In this document: positions 56,423 to 64,000 of the stretch, in pieces
How positions within the stretch are numbered: the stretch's first letter is position 1
How the letters are laid out: each line of letters starts with the position of its first letter
NCBI RefSeq assembly: GCF_015354575.1
Contig: NZ_JACAFQ010000015.1
Coordinates: 126,930 to 190,929, forward strand
Reading direction: 5' to 3'
DNA length: 64,000 nt
DNA from: Pseudomonas sp. UFMG81
GTDB lineage: Bacteria; Pseudomonadota; Gammaproteobacteria; Pseudomonadales; Pseudomonadaceae
Made by a program: the position numbers and the translations under genes
Notes under the pieces: generated by a model
What the model was told of the DNA's origin: nothing
Database searches by the model: none
Seen by the model: only the letters and a program-made list of their open reading frames with translations

Positions 56423-57820
56423 ATGACCAATCCAAGCGCGGGAAGCGCCAGCGGCCAGCTGGCGCAAGGTTTCAAACCCCGGCACGTGACCATGCTGTCG
56501 ATCGCCGGGGTGATCGGGGCCGGGCTGTTCGTCGGCTCCGGCCATGCCATCGCCGCCGCGGGCCCCGCGGCCATCGTCGCCTACGCACTGGCCGGCACCC
56601 TGGTGGTGCTGGTGATGCGCATGCTCGGCGAGATGGCCGTGGCCAGCCCCGACACCGGCTCGTTCTCTACCTACGCCGACCGCGCCATCGGGCGCTGGGC
56701 CGGGTTCACCATCGGCTGGTTGTATTGGTGGTTCTGGGTGCTGGTGATCCCCATCGAGGCCATCGCCGCCGGGGTGGTGCTGAACAACTGGTTGCCGCAC
56801 ATCGAGCCCTGGTGTTTCGCCTTGGCAATGACCGTGCTGCTGACCGCCACCAACCTGTTCAGCGTGGCCAAGTACGGCGAGTTCGAATTCTGGTTCGCCA
56901 TGCTCAAGGTTATCGCCATCGTCGCCTTCATCGCCTTGGGTGCGTTTGCCCTGGCGGGTGCCTTGCCGGCGCGCGAGGTCAGTGGCCTGGCGCAGTTGAT
57001 GAACGCACACGGCGGCTTCATGCCCAATGGTTGGACGGCGATTATCGGTGCCCTGCTGACCACCATGTTCAGTTACCTGGGCACCGAAGCTGTGACCATC
57101 GCTGCCTCCGAGTCCTCGGACCCGGCGCGCAATATCGCCAAGGCCACCCGTTCGGTGATCTGGCGCATCAGCGTGTTCTACCTGCTGTCGATCTTCGTGA
57201 TCATCTCGGTGGTGCCGTGGAACGACCCGCTGCTGCCGGTGCAGGGTTCTTACCAGCGGGCGCTGGAGATCATGCAGATCCCCTACGCCAAGCTGCTGGT
57301 GGACATGGTGGTGCTGGTGGCGGTGGCCAGTTGCCTGAACTCGTCGATCTACATTTCCTCGCGCATGCTGTTCTCGCTGGCCAAGCGCGGTGACGCCCCG
57401 GCGGCCATCGGGCGTACGTCCAAGGTCGGGGTGCCGCGGGCGGCGGTGATCGGCAGCACGCTGATCGGCATGCTCACCACCGTGGTCAACTACTTTGCGC
57501 CGGCCGAGGTGTTTGGCTTCCTGCTGGCCAGCTCGGGTTCGATCGCCTTGCTGGTGTACCTGGCGATCGCCTGCTCGCAGCTGCGCATGCGGGCGTTGCT
57601 GGAGCAGCAGAACCAGCAGGTCGCCTTCAAGATGTGGCTGTACCCCTGGCTGACCTGGGCGGTGATCGGCTTCATCGTGTTTGCGTTGGGGGTGATGTTC
57701 GTGATGCCGCAGCATCGGTTGGAGGTGTCGTTGACCCTTGGGTTGGCGGTGGTGATTCTGTTGGTCGGGGTGGTCAATCAGCGGCGGCACAAGCAGACGC
57801 AAATGCTGGTGCAAGCCTGA
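56423..57820 (+). CDS. APC-family amino acid permease, GABA permease-like
   Basis: A 465-residue permease with 12 predicted helices. MLSIAGVIGAGLFVGSGHAI and the helix region TMFSYLGTEAVTIAASESSD place it in the amino acid transporter family that includes GabP, AnsP and ProY. The closest resemblance I recall is to GABA permease. AAGAAGGGACC precedes the ATG. No catabolic gene is next to it, so the substrate is not settled. Confidence 0.85.
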   Translation: MTNPSAGSASGQLAQGFKPRHVTMLSIAGVIGAGLFVGSGHAIAAAGPAAIVAYALAGTLVVLVMRMLGEMAVASPDTGSFSTYADRAIGRWAGFTIGWLYWWFWVLVIPIEAIAAGVVLNNWLPHIEPWCFALAMTVLLTATNLFSVAKYGEFEFWFAMLKVIAIVAFIALGAFALAGALPAREVSGLAQLMNAHGGFMPNGWTAIIGALLTTMFSYLGTEAVTIAASESSDPARNIAKATRSVIWRISVFYLLSIFVIISVVPWNDPLLPVQGSYQRALEIMQIPYAKLLVDMVVLVAVASCLNSSIYISSRMLFSLAKRGDAPAAIGRTSKVGVPRAAVIGSTLIGMLTTVVNYFAPAEVFGFLLASSGSIALLVYLAIACSQLRMRALLEQQNQQVAFKMWLYPWLTWAVIGFIVFALGVMFVMPQHRLEVSLTLGLAVVILLVGVVNQRRHKQTQMLVQA

Positions 57821-57823
57821 TTT

Positions 57824-57941
57824 TGTAGGAGCGGCCTTGTGTCGCGAAAGGGCCGCAAAGCGGCCCCAGGATCTCAGTGTCGCTGCATGGATTGTTGGGG
57901 CTGCTGCGCAGCCCTTTAGCGACACAAGGCCGCTCCTACAG
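57824..57941. repeat. REP inverted pair (GTAGGAGCGG class)
   Basis: TGTAGGAGCGGCCTTGTGTC at the left and its complement ending at 57941, around a GGGCCGC/GCGGCCC-rich centre, between convergent genes. Confidence 0.85.
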
Positions 57942-57953
57942 TCTGTGTATCCA

Positions 57954-58985
57954 CTACCTGGACGGCGCTTTCACACAGCCAAACCGCTTCTCCCGCGACG
58001 GGCTGTAGCCAAAGAACGATGCATAGCACTTGCTGAAGTGGCTCGCCGAAACAAAGCCGCAGGCCACCGCCACGTCCAGGATCGGCAGGTCGCAATACTG
58101 CAGCAGCCGCCGGCTTTCGGTAATCCTCAGCTCCAGGTAGTAGCGCACCGGCGTGGTGCCCAGCTGGTGCTGGAACAACCGCCCGATCTGGCGCTTGGAG
58201 CGGCCCACATAGTCGGCCAGCTGGTCTTGGCTCAGCGGCTCTTCGAGGTTCGCGCTCATCAGGTTGATCGCCTCGCGCAGGGGCTCGCTGATGTTGGTCT
58301 GCGGCGCTGGCGTGGCGCGCTTGTAGCGTGACGCCTCGAACGCCAGGATCGCGCCGATGCCCTCGGCCAGCTCGCTGCCGCGCAGGCGGCCGAGCCATTC
58401 CTGCACCATACCGAACGCGCCGCTGGGGCTGGCGGCGCTGAGGCGGTCGCGGTCGACCACGAAACTGTCGCTCGAGACCTGGCTGTGCCGGGCGATCTCG
58501 GCCACCGCGCCGCGGTGCTCCGGGTGCACGGCGCAGCGATGGCCGTCCAGCAGCCCGGCCTGGCCGAGGAACCAGGCGCCGTTCCACAACCCGGCCAGGG
58601 CCACGCCTTTGCGCGCCAGGGCCTGTAACAGGCCGGCCAGCTCCGCTGATGCCGACAGCGCGGTGCGCAGCCCGCCGCACACCACGAACAGGTCCAGCGG
58701 TTGCTCGAGGCTGTGGGCCATGGCCCCGGCGGGGCAGATGACGATCCCCAGGTCGCTGGTCACCGAGCTGCCGTCGAGGCTGAAGGTGGTGCTGACGCAG
58801 GCGTCGGGTTGGATCAGGTTGGCGGTCACCAGCGTGTCCAGGGCTTGGGTGAAGGCCGGCAAGGAAAAGTGCTCCAGCAGCAGAAAGCCCACGCGGGCCT
58901 GTTGGCCGGTGGGCGGTGCTGCGTTGCTGGTGAAGCGTGAGTTGTGCCCTTGCAGGGCGTTGCTGAAATGTCGTGTCGGGAGCAA
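57954..58985 (-). CDS. GlxA-family AraC regulator of the betaine-type ABC cluster
   Basis: A GATase1-like domain (about residues 30-200, FVVCGGLRTALSASAELAGL, LAGLWNGAWFLGQAGLLDGH) is joined to an AraC helix-turn-helix (LADYVGRSKRQIGRLFQHQL, VACGFVSASHFSKCY). This is the GbdR/CdhR/SouR group, which senses betaine, carnitine or sarcosine. I chose a TTG start with AGAAGAG upstream (343 residues); ATG starts at 59042 and 59093 would run through the hairpin at 59021. It follows the ABC transporter genes, and the ligand is likely related to their substrate. Confidence 0.82.
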   Translation of the reverse strand: MLPTRHFSNALQGHNSRFTSNAAPPTGQQARVGFLLLEHFSLPAFTQALDTLVTANLIQPDACVSTTFSLDGSSVTSDLGIVICPAGAMAHSLEQPLDLFVVCGGLRTALSASAELAGLLQALARKGVALAGLWNGAWFLGQAGLLDGHRCAVHPEHRGAVAEIARHSQVSSDSFVVDRDRLSAASPSGAFGMVQEWLGRLRGSELAEGIGAILAFEASRYKRATPAPQTNISEPLREAINLMSANLEEPLSQDQLADYVGRSKRQIGRLFQHQLGTTPVRYYLELRITESRRLLQYCDLPILDVAVACGFVSASHFSKCYASFFGYSPSREKRFGCVKAPSR

Positions 58986-59020
58986 CGGGTGTTTCTCTTC
59001 TTGCAGGCACGTGGGAAAAC

Positions 59021-59040
59021 GGCGGGCGCTGGGGCCCGCC
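59021..59040 (-). terminator. Hairpin between permease and regulator genes
   Basis: GGCGGGC / GCCCGCC, 7 bp stem with 6-base loop, 10 bp past the permease stop. It may attenuate read-through into the regulator. Confidence 0.45.
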
Positions 59041-59049
59041 GCCATTGAG

Positions 59050-59904
59050 TCAGTGGCTGGGCAGCGCCCCCTTGCGTCGTTCGAGCAGGCCACGGGAGAG
59101 GCGGTCGAGCAACAGCGCCACGGCGACGATCGCCAGCCCTGCGCGCAGGCCCAGGCCCATCTCCATGCGGGTCAGGCCACGGGTCACTTCCGCACCCAGG
59201 CCACCGGCACCGACCAGCCCGGCCAGCACCACCATGGCCAGCGACAGCAAGATGCACTGGTTCAGGCCCACCAGCAGGGTGGGCAGGGCACTGGGCAGTT
59301 CGATCTTGAGCAGGATGGTGCGCGGCGTGGCGCCGGTGGCCTGGCCGAGCTCCAGCAGGTCCTTGGGTACCTGGCGAAAGCCCAGGCTGGTCAGGCGCAG
59401 CATCGGCGGGATGCCGTAGATGATGGTGGCGATGATCGCCGGCACCTTGCCCAGGCTGAAGATGATCACGGCCGGGATCAGGTACACCCAAGGCGGCACG
59501 GTCTGCATGATGTTGAGCAGCGGCCCGATCGCCTCGTCGAAGCGCTTCACCCGCGCCGCCAGGATGCCCAGCGGAAAGGCCACGGCCACGGCGATCAGCA
59601 CCGCCACCGAAACCAGCGCGATGGTCTGCATCGACGCGGTCCAGAAACCGCTTAGCCAGCAGAAGCCGAGCAGCACTCCGGCCAGCAGCGCGCTGCGCAG
59701 GTTGATGAACACTGCGGTCAGCCCGCACACCACGGCGATCAACGCCCAGGCCGGTGGCAGCAGCAGGGCGGCTTCGATGGCGCCGAGCACCGCCTCGACG
59801 AAGTGGCTGATGGCGACGAACAGGCCGTGCAGGTTGGCGTTGAGCCAGTCGAACAGCGGGGCCAGGTAGGCGCCGGGGGAAACGTTCAGCTCAGTGAGGG
59901 TCAT
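59050..59904 (-). CDS. Betaine/choline-type ABC transporter permease (second)
   Basis: A 284-residue permease of the ProW/OpuAB type with about six helices. The EAA-like loop is QATGATPRTILLKIELPSAL, which contacts the ATPase. It overlaps the first permease by 14 bp, so both are translated together. Two unlike permeases suggest a heterodimeric channel in the inner membrane. Confidence 0.88.
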   Translation of the reverse strand: MTLTELNVSPGAYLAPLFDWLNANLHGLFVAISHFVEAVLGAIEAALLLPPAWALIAVVCGLTAVFINLRSALLAGVLLGFCWLSGFWTASMQTIALVSVAVLIAVAVAFPLGILAARVKRFDEAIGPLLNIMQTVPPWVYLIPAVIIFSLGKVPAIIATIIYGIPPMLRLTSLGFRQVPKDLLELGQATGATPRTILLKIELPSALPTLLVGLNQCILLSLAMVVLAGLVGAGGLGAEVTRGLTRMEMGLGLRAGLAIVAVALLLDRLSRGLLERRKGALPSH

Positions 59905-60742
59905 GGCCGGGCTCCTGGCGAGTGCCGCTCTGGGCGAGGCGGTCGAGGATCAGGGTCAGCACCACGATGGCGATGGCGGCATTGATCGAACGGGCGATGT
60001 CCAACGTGCGGATGGCGCTGTAGATCACCTCGCCCAGCCCGCCGGAGCCGACGATACCGGCGATCACCACCATGCCGAAGGCCATCATCAGGCTCTGGTT
60101 GATGCCGGTCATGATGCTCGGCAGGGCGAACGGCAGGCGGATCTTGACGAACTGCTGCCAAGCGGTGGTGCCGCTGGCGTGGCCCAGCTCGATGAACACC
60201 TTGGGGGTCATGCGGATGCCCAGCGCGGTCAGGCGCACCACCGGCGGCACGGCGACGATGAAGGTGGCCACCAGCGCGGTGCCCGCGCCGTAGCCGAGCA
60301 GGGCGATGGCCGGCAGCAGGTAGATGTACGGTGGCAGGGTCTGGATCAGGTCCATCACCGGTTCGCTGATGCGGTACAGGGTGGGTGACAGGCCAGCGGC
60401 CACCCCGCAGGGGATGCCCACCAGCAGTGCCAGGCTGGTGGCGGTCAACACCAGGGCCAGGGTGCTCATGGTCTGTGGCCACAGCCCCATCACTGCACAC
60501 AAAAGCAGCGCGGCCAAGGTGCCGAGGGCGAAGCGCCGCCCGGCCAGGCGCCAGGCCAGCAGGGCGAACAGCACGGCGACCACATAGAAGGGCGCCAGGG
60601 TGGTGACGGCCAGCACTGCCTCGTACAGCGCCTTGAGCACGTCGTTGATCGCGTCGAACAGCTGCGAGGCGTTATCCGATAGCCACATCAGGCCGTTGTC
60701 GACGGTTTCGTCGAAGGCAGCGGCAAAGTCGGCGGGGTTCAT
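59891..60742 (-). CDS. Betaine/choline-type ABC transporter permease (first)
   Basis: A 283-residue ProW-type permease with about six helices; the ATPase-contact loop is GHASGTTAWQQFVKIRLPFA. Its ATG overlaps the ATPase stop by 4 bp (ATGA). Residues 1-60 form an extra periplasmic or cytoplasmic lead before the membrane core. Confidence 0.88.
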   Translation of the reverse strand: MNPADFAAAFDETVDNGLMWLSDNASQLFDAINDVLKALYEAVLAVTTLAPFYVVAVLFALLAWRLAGRRFALGTLAALLLCAVMGLWPQTMSTLALVLTATSLALLVGIPCGVAAGLSPTLYRISEPVMDLIQTLPPYIYLLPAIALLGYGAGTALVATFIVAVPPVVRLTALGIRMTPKVFIELGHASGTTAWQQFVKIRLPFALPSIMTGINQSLMMAFGMVVIAGIVGSGGLGEVIYSAIRTLDIARSINAAIAIVVLTLILDRLAQSGTRQEPGHDPH

Positions 60743-61833
60743 GCCGAGCCCTCCCGCGAGGTGGGCACCGCGTGCAGCGGGGTTTCCGGTGGTACGCCCT
60801 GCACCGCGCGCAGCAGGGCGCGCTGGCTGATTACCCCAACCAGCACGCCGTTGTCGCGGATGCCCACGGCATCCTGCCCGGAGCGGATCAGCAGGTTGAT
60901 CAGGGTATCGAGGTCGCTGTCGGGGCTGGCGCATTCAAGGTGTTCGAGGTTCTCGCCCCTGGCGGGTGGCTGCATGATCGAGTGGGCCTTGACCAGGTGC
61001 AGGCGCGAGATACCGGCGACGAACTCGGCCACGTAGTCGTCGGCGGGGCTGAGCACGATGTCCTCGGCGGTGCCTTCCTGGATGATCACCCCGTCTTTCA
61101 TGATGGCGATGCGGTCGCCGATGCGGATGGCTTCTTCCAGGTCGTGGGTGATGAACACCGCCGACTTGCCCAGCGATTTGGTCAGCTGACGGAACTCTTC
61201 CTGCAGTTGGCGGCGAATCAGCGGGTCGAGGGCGCTGAACGGCTCGTCCATGAGGATCACTTCCGGGTCGGAGGCAATCGCCCGGGCCAGGCCCACGCGT
61301 TGCTGCATGCCGCCGGACAACTCGGACGGGTAGCGGTTGGCCCAGTCGCTCAGGCCCACCTTGGCCAGGGCGCGCCCGGCCACTGCATGGCGCTCGGCCT
61401 TGTTCACACCCTGCACTTCAAGGCCGAAGGCGGCGTTCTCCAGCACCGTGCGGTGGGGCAGCAGGGCGACGCTCTGGAACACCATGCCAATGTGCTTGGC
61501 GCGTACGTCGCGCAGGGTGGCGGCATCGAGCTTGGCGATGTCGCGGCCCTTGACCAGCACTTCGCCGCTGGTGGGGGTGATGAGCCGGTTGAGCAGGCGG
61601 ATCAGCGTGGACTTGCCGCTCCCCGACAGGCCCATGATGCAGAAGATCTCGCCGCGGCGGACCTGCAGGCTGACGTCCGAGACGCCCACCACGCAGCCGT
61701 ATTCCTGGAGGATCTGGGTCTTGCTCAGGCCGCGCTCGCGGTAGGCTTGCAGGGCGGCCGGCGCGCGGTCGCCGAAGATCTTCCAGACGCCGCGGCAATC
61801 GACCAGGGTTTCAACAGCATTATCGGTATTCAT
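60739..61833 (-). CDS. Betaine/choline-type ABC transporter ATPase
   Basis: A 364-residue ATPase of the ProV/ChoV type: Walker A GLSGSGKST (68-76), signature LSGGMQQRVGLARA, Walker B VILMDEPFSALDP and switch His in FITHDLEEA. A CBS-like regulatory tail covers about 290-360. The extended N-terminal part (ALQAYRERGLSKTQILQEYG) is typical of quaternary amine transporters. It follows the binding protein by 76 bp. Confidence 0.92.
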   Translation of the reverse strand: MNTDNAVETLVDCRGVWKIFGDRAPAALQAYRERGLSKTQILQEYGCVVGVSDVSLQVRRGEIFCIMGLSGSGKSTLIRLLNRLITPTSGEVLVKGRDIAKLDAATLRDVRAKHIGMVFQSVALLPHRTVLENAAFGLEVQGVNKAERHAVAGRALAKVGLSDWANRYPSELSGGMQQRVGLARAIASDPEVILMDEPFSALDPLIRRQLQEEFRQLTKSLGKSAVFITHDLEEAIRIGDRIAIMKDGVIIQEGTAEDIVLSPADDYVAEFVAGISRLHLVKAHSIMQPPARGENLEHLECASPDSDLDTLINLLIRSGQDAVGIRDNGVLVGVISQRALLRAVQGVPPETPLHAVPTSREGSA

Positions 61834-61909
61834 AGGTGCACCCGAACCAGAGTTTTCTGGTGTGTTCTTGTGTTCAAGTTCGGCAGTGGCAAAGGCGGTT
61901 ACGCCGCAA

Positions 61910-62761
61910 TCAGTACTTTTTTATGTTTTCCCAGCGCTTGAGCAGGTCGGCGTGGCTGTCGGTCCAGTCCTTGATGGCCTGGTCCATGCTCTTGCCATCG
62001 TTGACGGCGGCGTTGATCGCGGCGATGTCGGCCAGCGGCACGTAGACGCTGGCGATCACCTCGCGGGCCTGGGGGTTGGCGGCGGCGAAGCCCTTCTGGC
62101 CGATCCAGTAGTAGCCCTGCGGTGGGGCGAACACACCCTTGGGGTCCTTGAGGAACTTGGTGTCGTACTTGAGTGCCATCCAGGTGGGCTCCCACAGGGT
62201 CACGGCCACCCATTCCTTGCGGTCGACTGCCGACTTGAGCGCAGCGGTCATCGCCGCGGTGCTGCCTTCGAGCAGGTTGAGCTTGAGGTCGTACTGTTTC
62301 ACGGCATTGGCGGCTTCGTTCATCAGGCCGGAACCTGGCTCGATGCCGATGATCTTGTTGCCGAACTTGTCGGCGTTTTCGTTGAGCTGTTCGATGGAGT
62401 CGATGGGCACGTACTTGGGCACGGCAATGGCCTGGTACAGGCCGTGGGAGACCGGCGAGAGCTTTTCCAGGCGGTTCTTGTTCTTGTTCCAGAAGTCCTG
62501 GGCCACGTAGTCGATCTGCGAGGCGAGGAGCTGCACGTCACCCTTGGTCAGTGCGGCGTAGGCGATGCCCCATTCGGAGAAGGAGGTCACCTTGACCGTG
62601 TAGCCGGCGTCTTCCAGGGCCTTCTTGGTGATGCCGGTGATGGGCGTGAGGTCTTCCCACGACAGGGTGCCCATGTTGATGACCTTTTCTTCGGCCTGGG
62701 CCTGGCACAGGCCAAGCCCGACCATGGCCAGCGCGCACAGCGCCTTGCGGATGCGATTCAT
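61910..62761 (-). CDS. Betaine/choline-type ABC substrate-binding protein
   Basis: A 283-residue periplasmic binding protein of the OpuAC family with signal peptide (MNRIRKALCALAMVGLGLCQ, cleavage after AQA). Aromatic residues in WEDLTP, FSEWGIAY and TLWEPTWMAL probably form the cage for a quaternary ammonium group. AAGGAG precedes the ATG. It is the first gene of the ABC operon; choline, betaine, carnitine or dimethylglycine are all possible ligands. Confidence 0.9.
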   Translation of the reverse strand: MNRIRKALCALAMVGLGLCQAQAEEKVINMGTLSWEDLTPITGITKKALEDAGYTVKVTSFSEWGIAYAALTKGDVQLLASQIDYVAQDFWNKNKNRLEKLSPVSHGLYQAIAVPKYVPIDSIEQLNENADKFGNKIIGIEPGSGLMNEAANAVKQYDLKLNLLEGSTAAMTAALKSAVDRKEWVAVTLWEPTWMALKYDTKFLKDPKGVFAPPQGYYWIGQKGFAAANPQAREVIASVYVPLADIAAINAAVNDGKSMDQAIKDWTDSHADLLKRWENIKKY

Positions 62762-63157
62762 GTGCTGCTCCTTCGTGGTGGCGATTGGGCGTTGGCGCCC
62801 TTTGTTGTTGAAATTCACCTGCGCAGAACCGGGGCCGGGCCGAGGCCGCCGCAGGGCTGTGCTACGAAATTGGCACGGGATCGAAAGTCGGTCAATCGAA
62901 TTGTATTCTTTGTGTATACCTAAAAAATTCAGTCAGAATACTCGCCGTCCCCGCACGTTCACGGGTTTGAGCGAAGCTTGGCCTGGGCGCAGGCGAGCGG
63001 AATTCGTCGCTGCCGGGCATGATTTCGTCGCTAATGGATAAGCGTGTGCGGCAATTGATCGTTCACGTGCTCGGGGCGCGCCGCATTTGGCGATGTGCTC
63101 AAATACCCAGGGCGTGACGAAGGGCTTGCTGGCCCTGTAACCGCTCATCGAAAAAGC
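62762..63157. other. Gap between the ABC operon and the GntR gene
   Basis: About 400 bp holding the ABC operon promoter region. An AT-rich patch near 62895-62940 contains GTATAC and a TTGTATTC-like core and is the likely promoter area. No gene is convincing here. Confidence 0.45.
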
Positions 63158-63211
63158 TGTAGACACATTGTCTAGCGCTAACCTATAGTCATTATACAAA
63201 TTGTAGACACA
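63158..63211 (+). promoter_or_regulatory. GntR-type operators upstream of the truncated regulator
   Basis: TAGACA-CAT-TGTCTA (63160-63174) is a perfect palindrome. The sequence TGTAGACACA occurs at 63158-63167 and again at 63202-63211, just before the start codon. This suggests autoregulation by the adjacent GntR protein. Confidence 0.55.
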
Positions 63212-63216
63212 GACCT

Positions 63217-63717
63217 ATGACAACCAAAAAGGCCTCCATGAAAGCCAACGCTGATGTCCACTCAACCACTGGCGATGTGCCCCTCGACCGCAAGGGCGTC
63301 CTCGCCGACGCCCTGCGCCGACGCATCCTCAGCATGGAGCTGGCGCCTGGCGCGGTGGTCGACGAACTGGCGATGTGCGAAGAGTTCGGCCTGTCGCGGC
63401 CCCCGGTGCGCGAGCTGCTGCGCCAGATCGCGGCCGAGGGCTACATCGAGCTGGAAGCCAATCGCGCGCCCCGGGTGGCGGCGATGAACCACGACTCATT
63501 GCACAGCTTCTTCCTGGCTGCGCCGCTGATCTACATCGCCACCACGCAGCTGGCGGCGACCCACGCCACGGCGCAGGAAATAGAGGGGCTCAAGGCCATC
63601 CAGGCACAGTTCCGCCAGGCCATCGAGACCCAGGACGTGGAAAACCGCGTGCTCTACAACGATGCCTTCCACCTGGAAATCGGCAAGATGGCGCACAACG
63701 TCTATCTGTCCTATTAA
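63217..63717 (+). pseudogene. GntR/FCD-family regulator, 3' end lost
   Basis: The frame codes 166 residues. The winged helix-turn-helix is intact (MCEEFGLSRPPVRELLRQIA, about residues 50-72) and the FCD ligand domain begins, but it stops after FHLEIGKMAHNVYLSY, where family members go on for about 60-80 more residues. The sequence after 63710 is AT-richer and unrelated, so an insertion or deletion has removed the end. A start at 63238 has a better AAGG site. The DNA-binding part might still act; the effector domain cannot. Confidence 0.75.
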
Positions 63718-64000
63718 ATTTTAGTCACGTTTTACGATCTGCAGCCGAGCCCTCATGGCCACTAGTTTTCCAGCCTGCCCAGCATCTTCTTTTTCTCAAT
63801 CCTGTGTCAGCGCAAAGCTTTTAGTTAGCTTTTGCTGATTTTGAGCCAAGTTTAGGCTCCAAAACTTAACTTTTCTAAGTGTGGCTGTGACCGCTTCTTG
63901 TCAAGGTATGCGCGAGATCCAAGCGCATTTGCAGGTGATGTATTGCGCTGATTCTTCCCCCAGTCTTATCTCGTCGGTAGCCAGGCGACCTGTTTGAGTC
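63709..64000 (+). mobile_element. Probable insertion-sequence remnant (IS256-like)
   Basis: The DNA changes character at about 63709. At 63881-63997 a plus-strand frame reads QGMREIQAHLQVMYCADSSP followed by SLISSV, which resembles the TREIQxHLxxxYGxxVSPxLISxV region of IS256/mutator transposases as I remember them. It ends in a stop after VARRPV, so this is at best a decayed piece. The element runs out of the window and its end repeats could not be defined. Confidence 0.5.

Overview
This 64 kb window is chromosomal DNA of a fluorescent Pseudomonas, most likely of the P. putida group. Support comes from the high GC content, the ruvCAB / ybgC-tolQRAB-oprL-cpoB / queE-queC / tRNA-Lys order, a xenobiotic reductase very like P. 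putida XenA, a trans-4-hydroxy-L-proline catabolic cluster, and many intergenic REP-type inverted repeats (GTAGGAGCGGCCTTGTG and GTGGGAGCGGGCTTGCC families). Gene order and protein features resemble what I remember of P. putida KT2440; no database search was possible.

Layout. 1-9.2 kb: Holliday-junction resolution (ruvC fragment, ruvA, ruvB), the Tol-Pal envelope operon, queuosine precursor genes queE and queC, and tRNA-Lys. 9.3-15 kb, minus strand: a CptA-like phosphoethanolamine transferase, a chemoreceptor and a PuuP-like putrescine importer. 15.5-26.5 kb: housekeeping genes (DUF945 protein, nadA, BepA-type protease, TusA-like protein, PerM-type transporter, bcp, gcvR, dapA, bamC, metallo-hydrolase, purC, tRNA-Ser). 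26.5-31 kb: a gene-poor stretch, a YhfL-like lipoprotein, mqo, and an ArsR-xenA divergent pair. 31-39 kb: hydroxyproline catabolism (oxidase, semialdehyde dehydrogenase, deaminase, epimerase, transporter and a divergent AraC regulator). 39-46.3 kb: an orphan phage tail-collar gene and a molybdenum cluster (LysR regulator, moaB, bestrophin, moaA, FdhF/YdeP oxidoreductase). 46.4-56 kb: an Lrp/trans-sulfuration pair, eptA, rnd-ycgL, a 2-hydroxyacid dehydrogenase, a nitroreductase, ycgN and a probable pseudo-peptidase. 56-63 kb: an amino-acid permease and a betaine/choline-type ABC importer with a GlxA-family regulator. 63.2-64 kb: a GntR regulator cut short, followed by sequence with a weak IS256-type transposase fragment.

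The strongest new observation is the molybdenum cluster. Three promoters on two strands (moaB, moaA, fdhF-like) each carry a TGAT-N11-ATC-type box exactly 18 bp upstream of the -35 hexamer. This suggests one regulon run by the adjacent LysR protein, combining cofactor synthesis genes, an anion-channel-like bestrophin and a molybdopterin oxidoreductase of unknown substrate. Other points of interest are a degenerate M1/M61-like protein that has lost its zinc histidines, a stand-alone tail-collar gene with its own repeat-flanked promoter, a polyamine sensing/uptake gene pair, and the interrupted GntR gene at the right edge.
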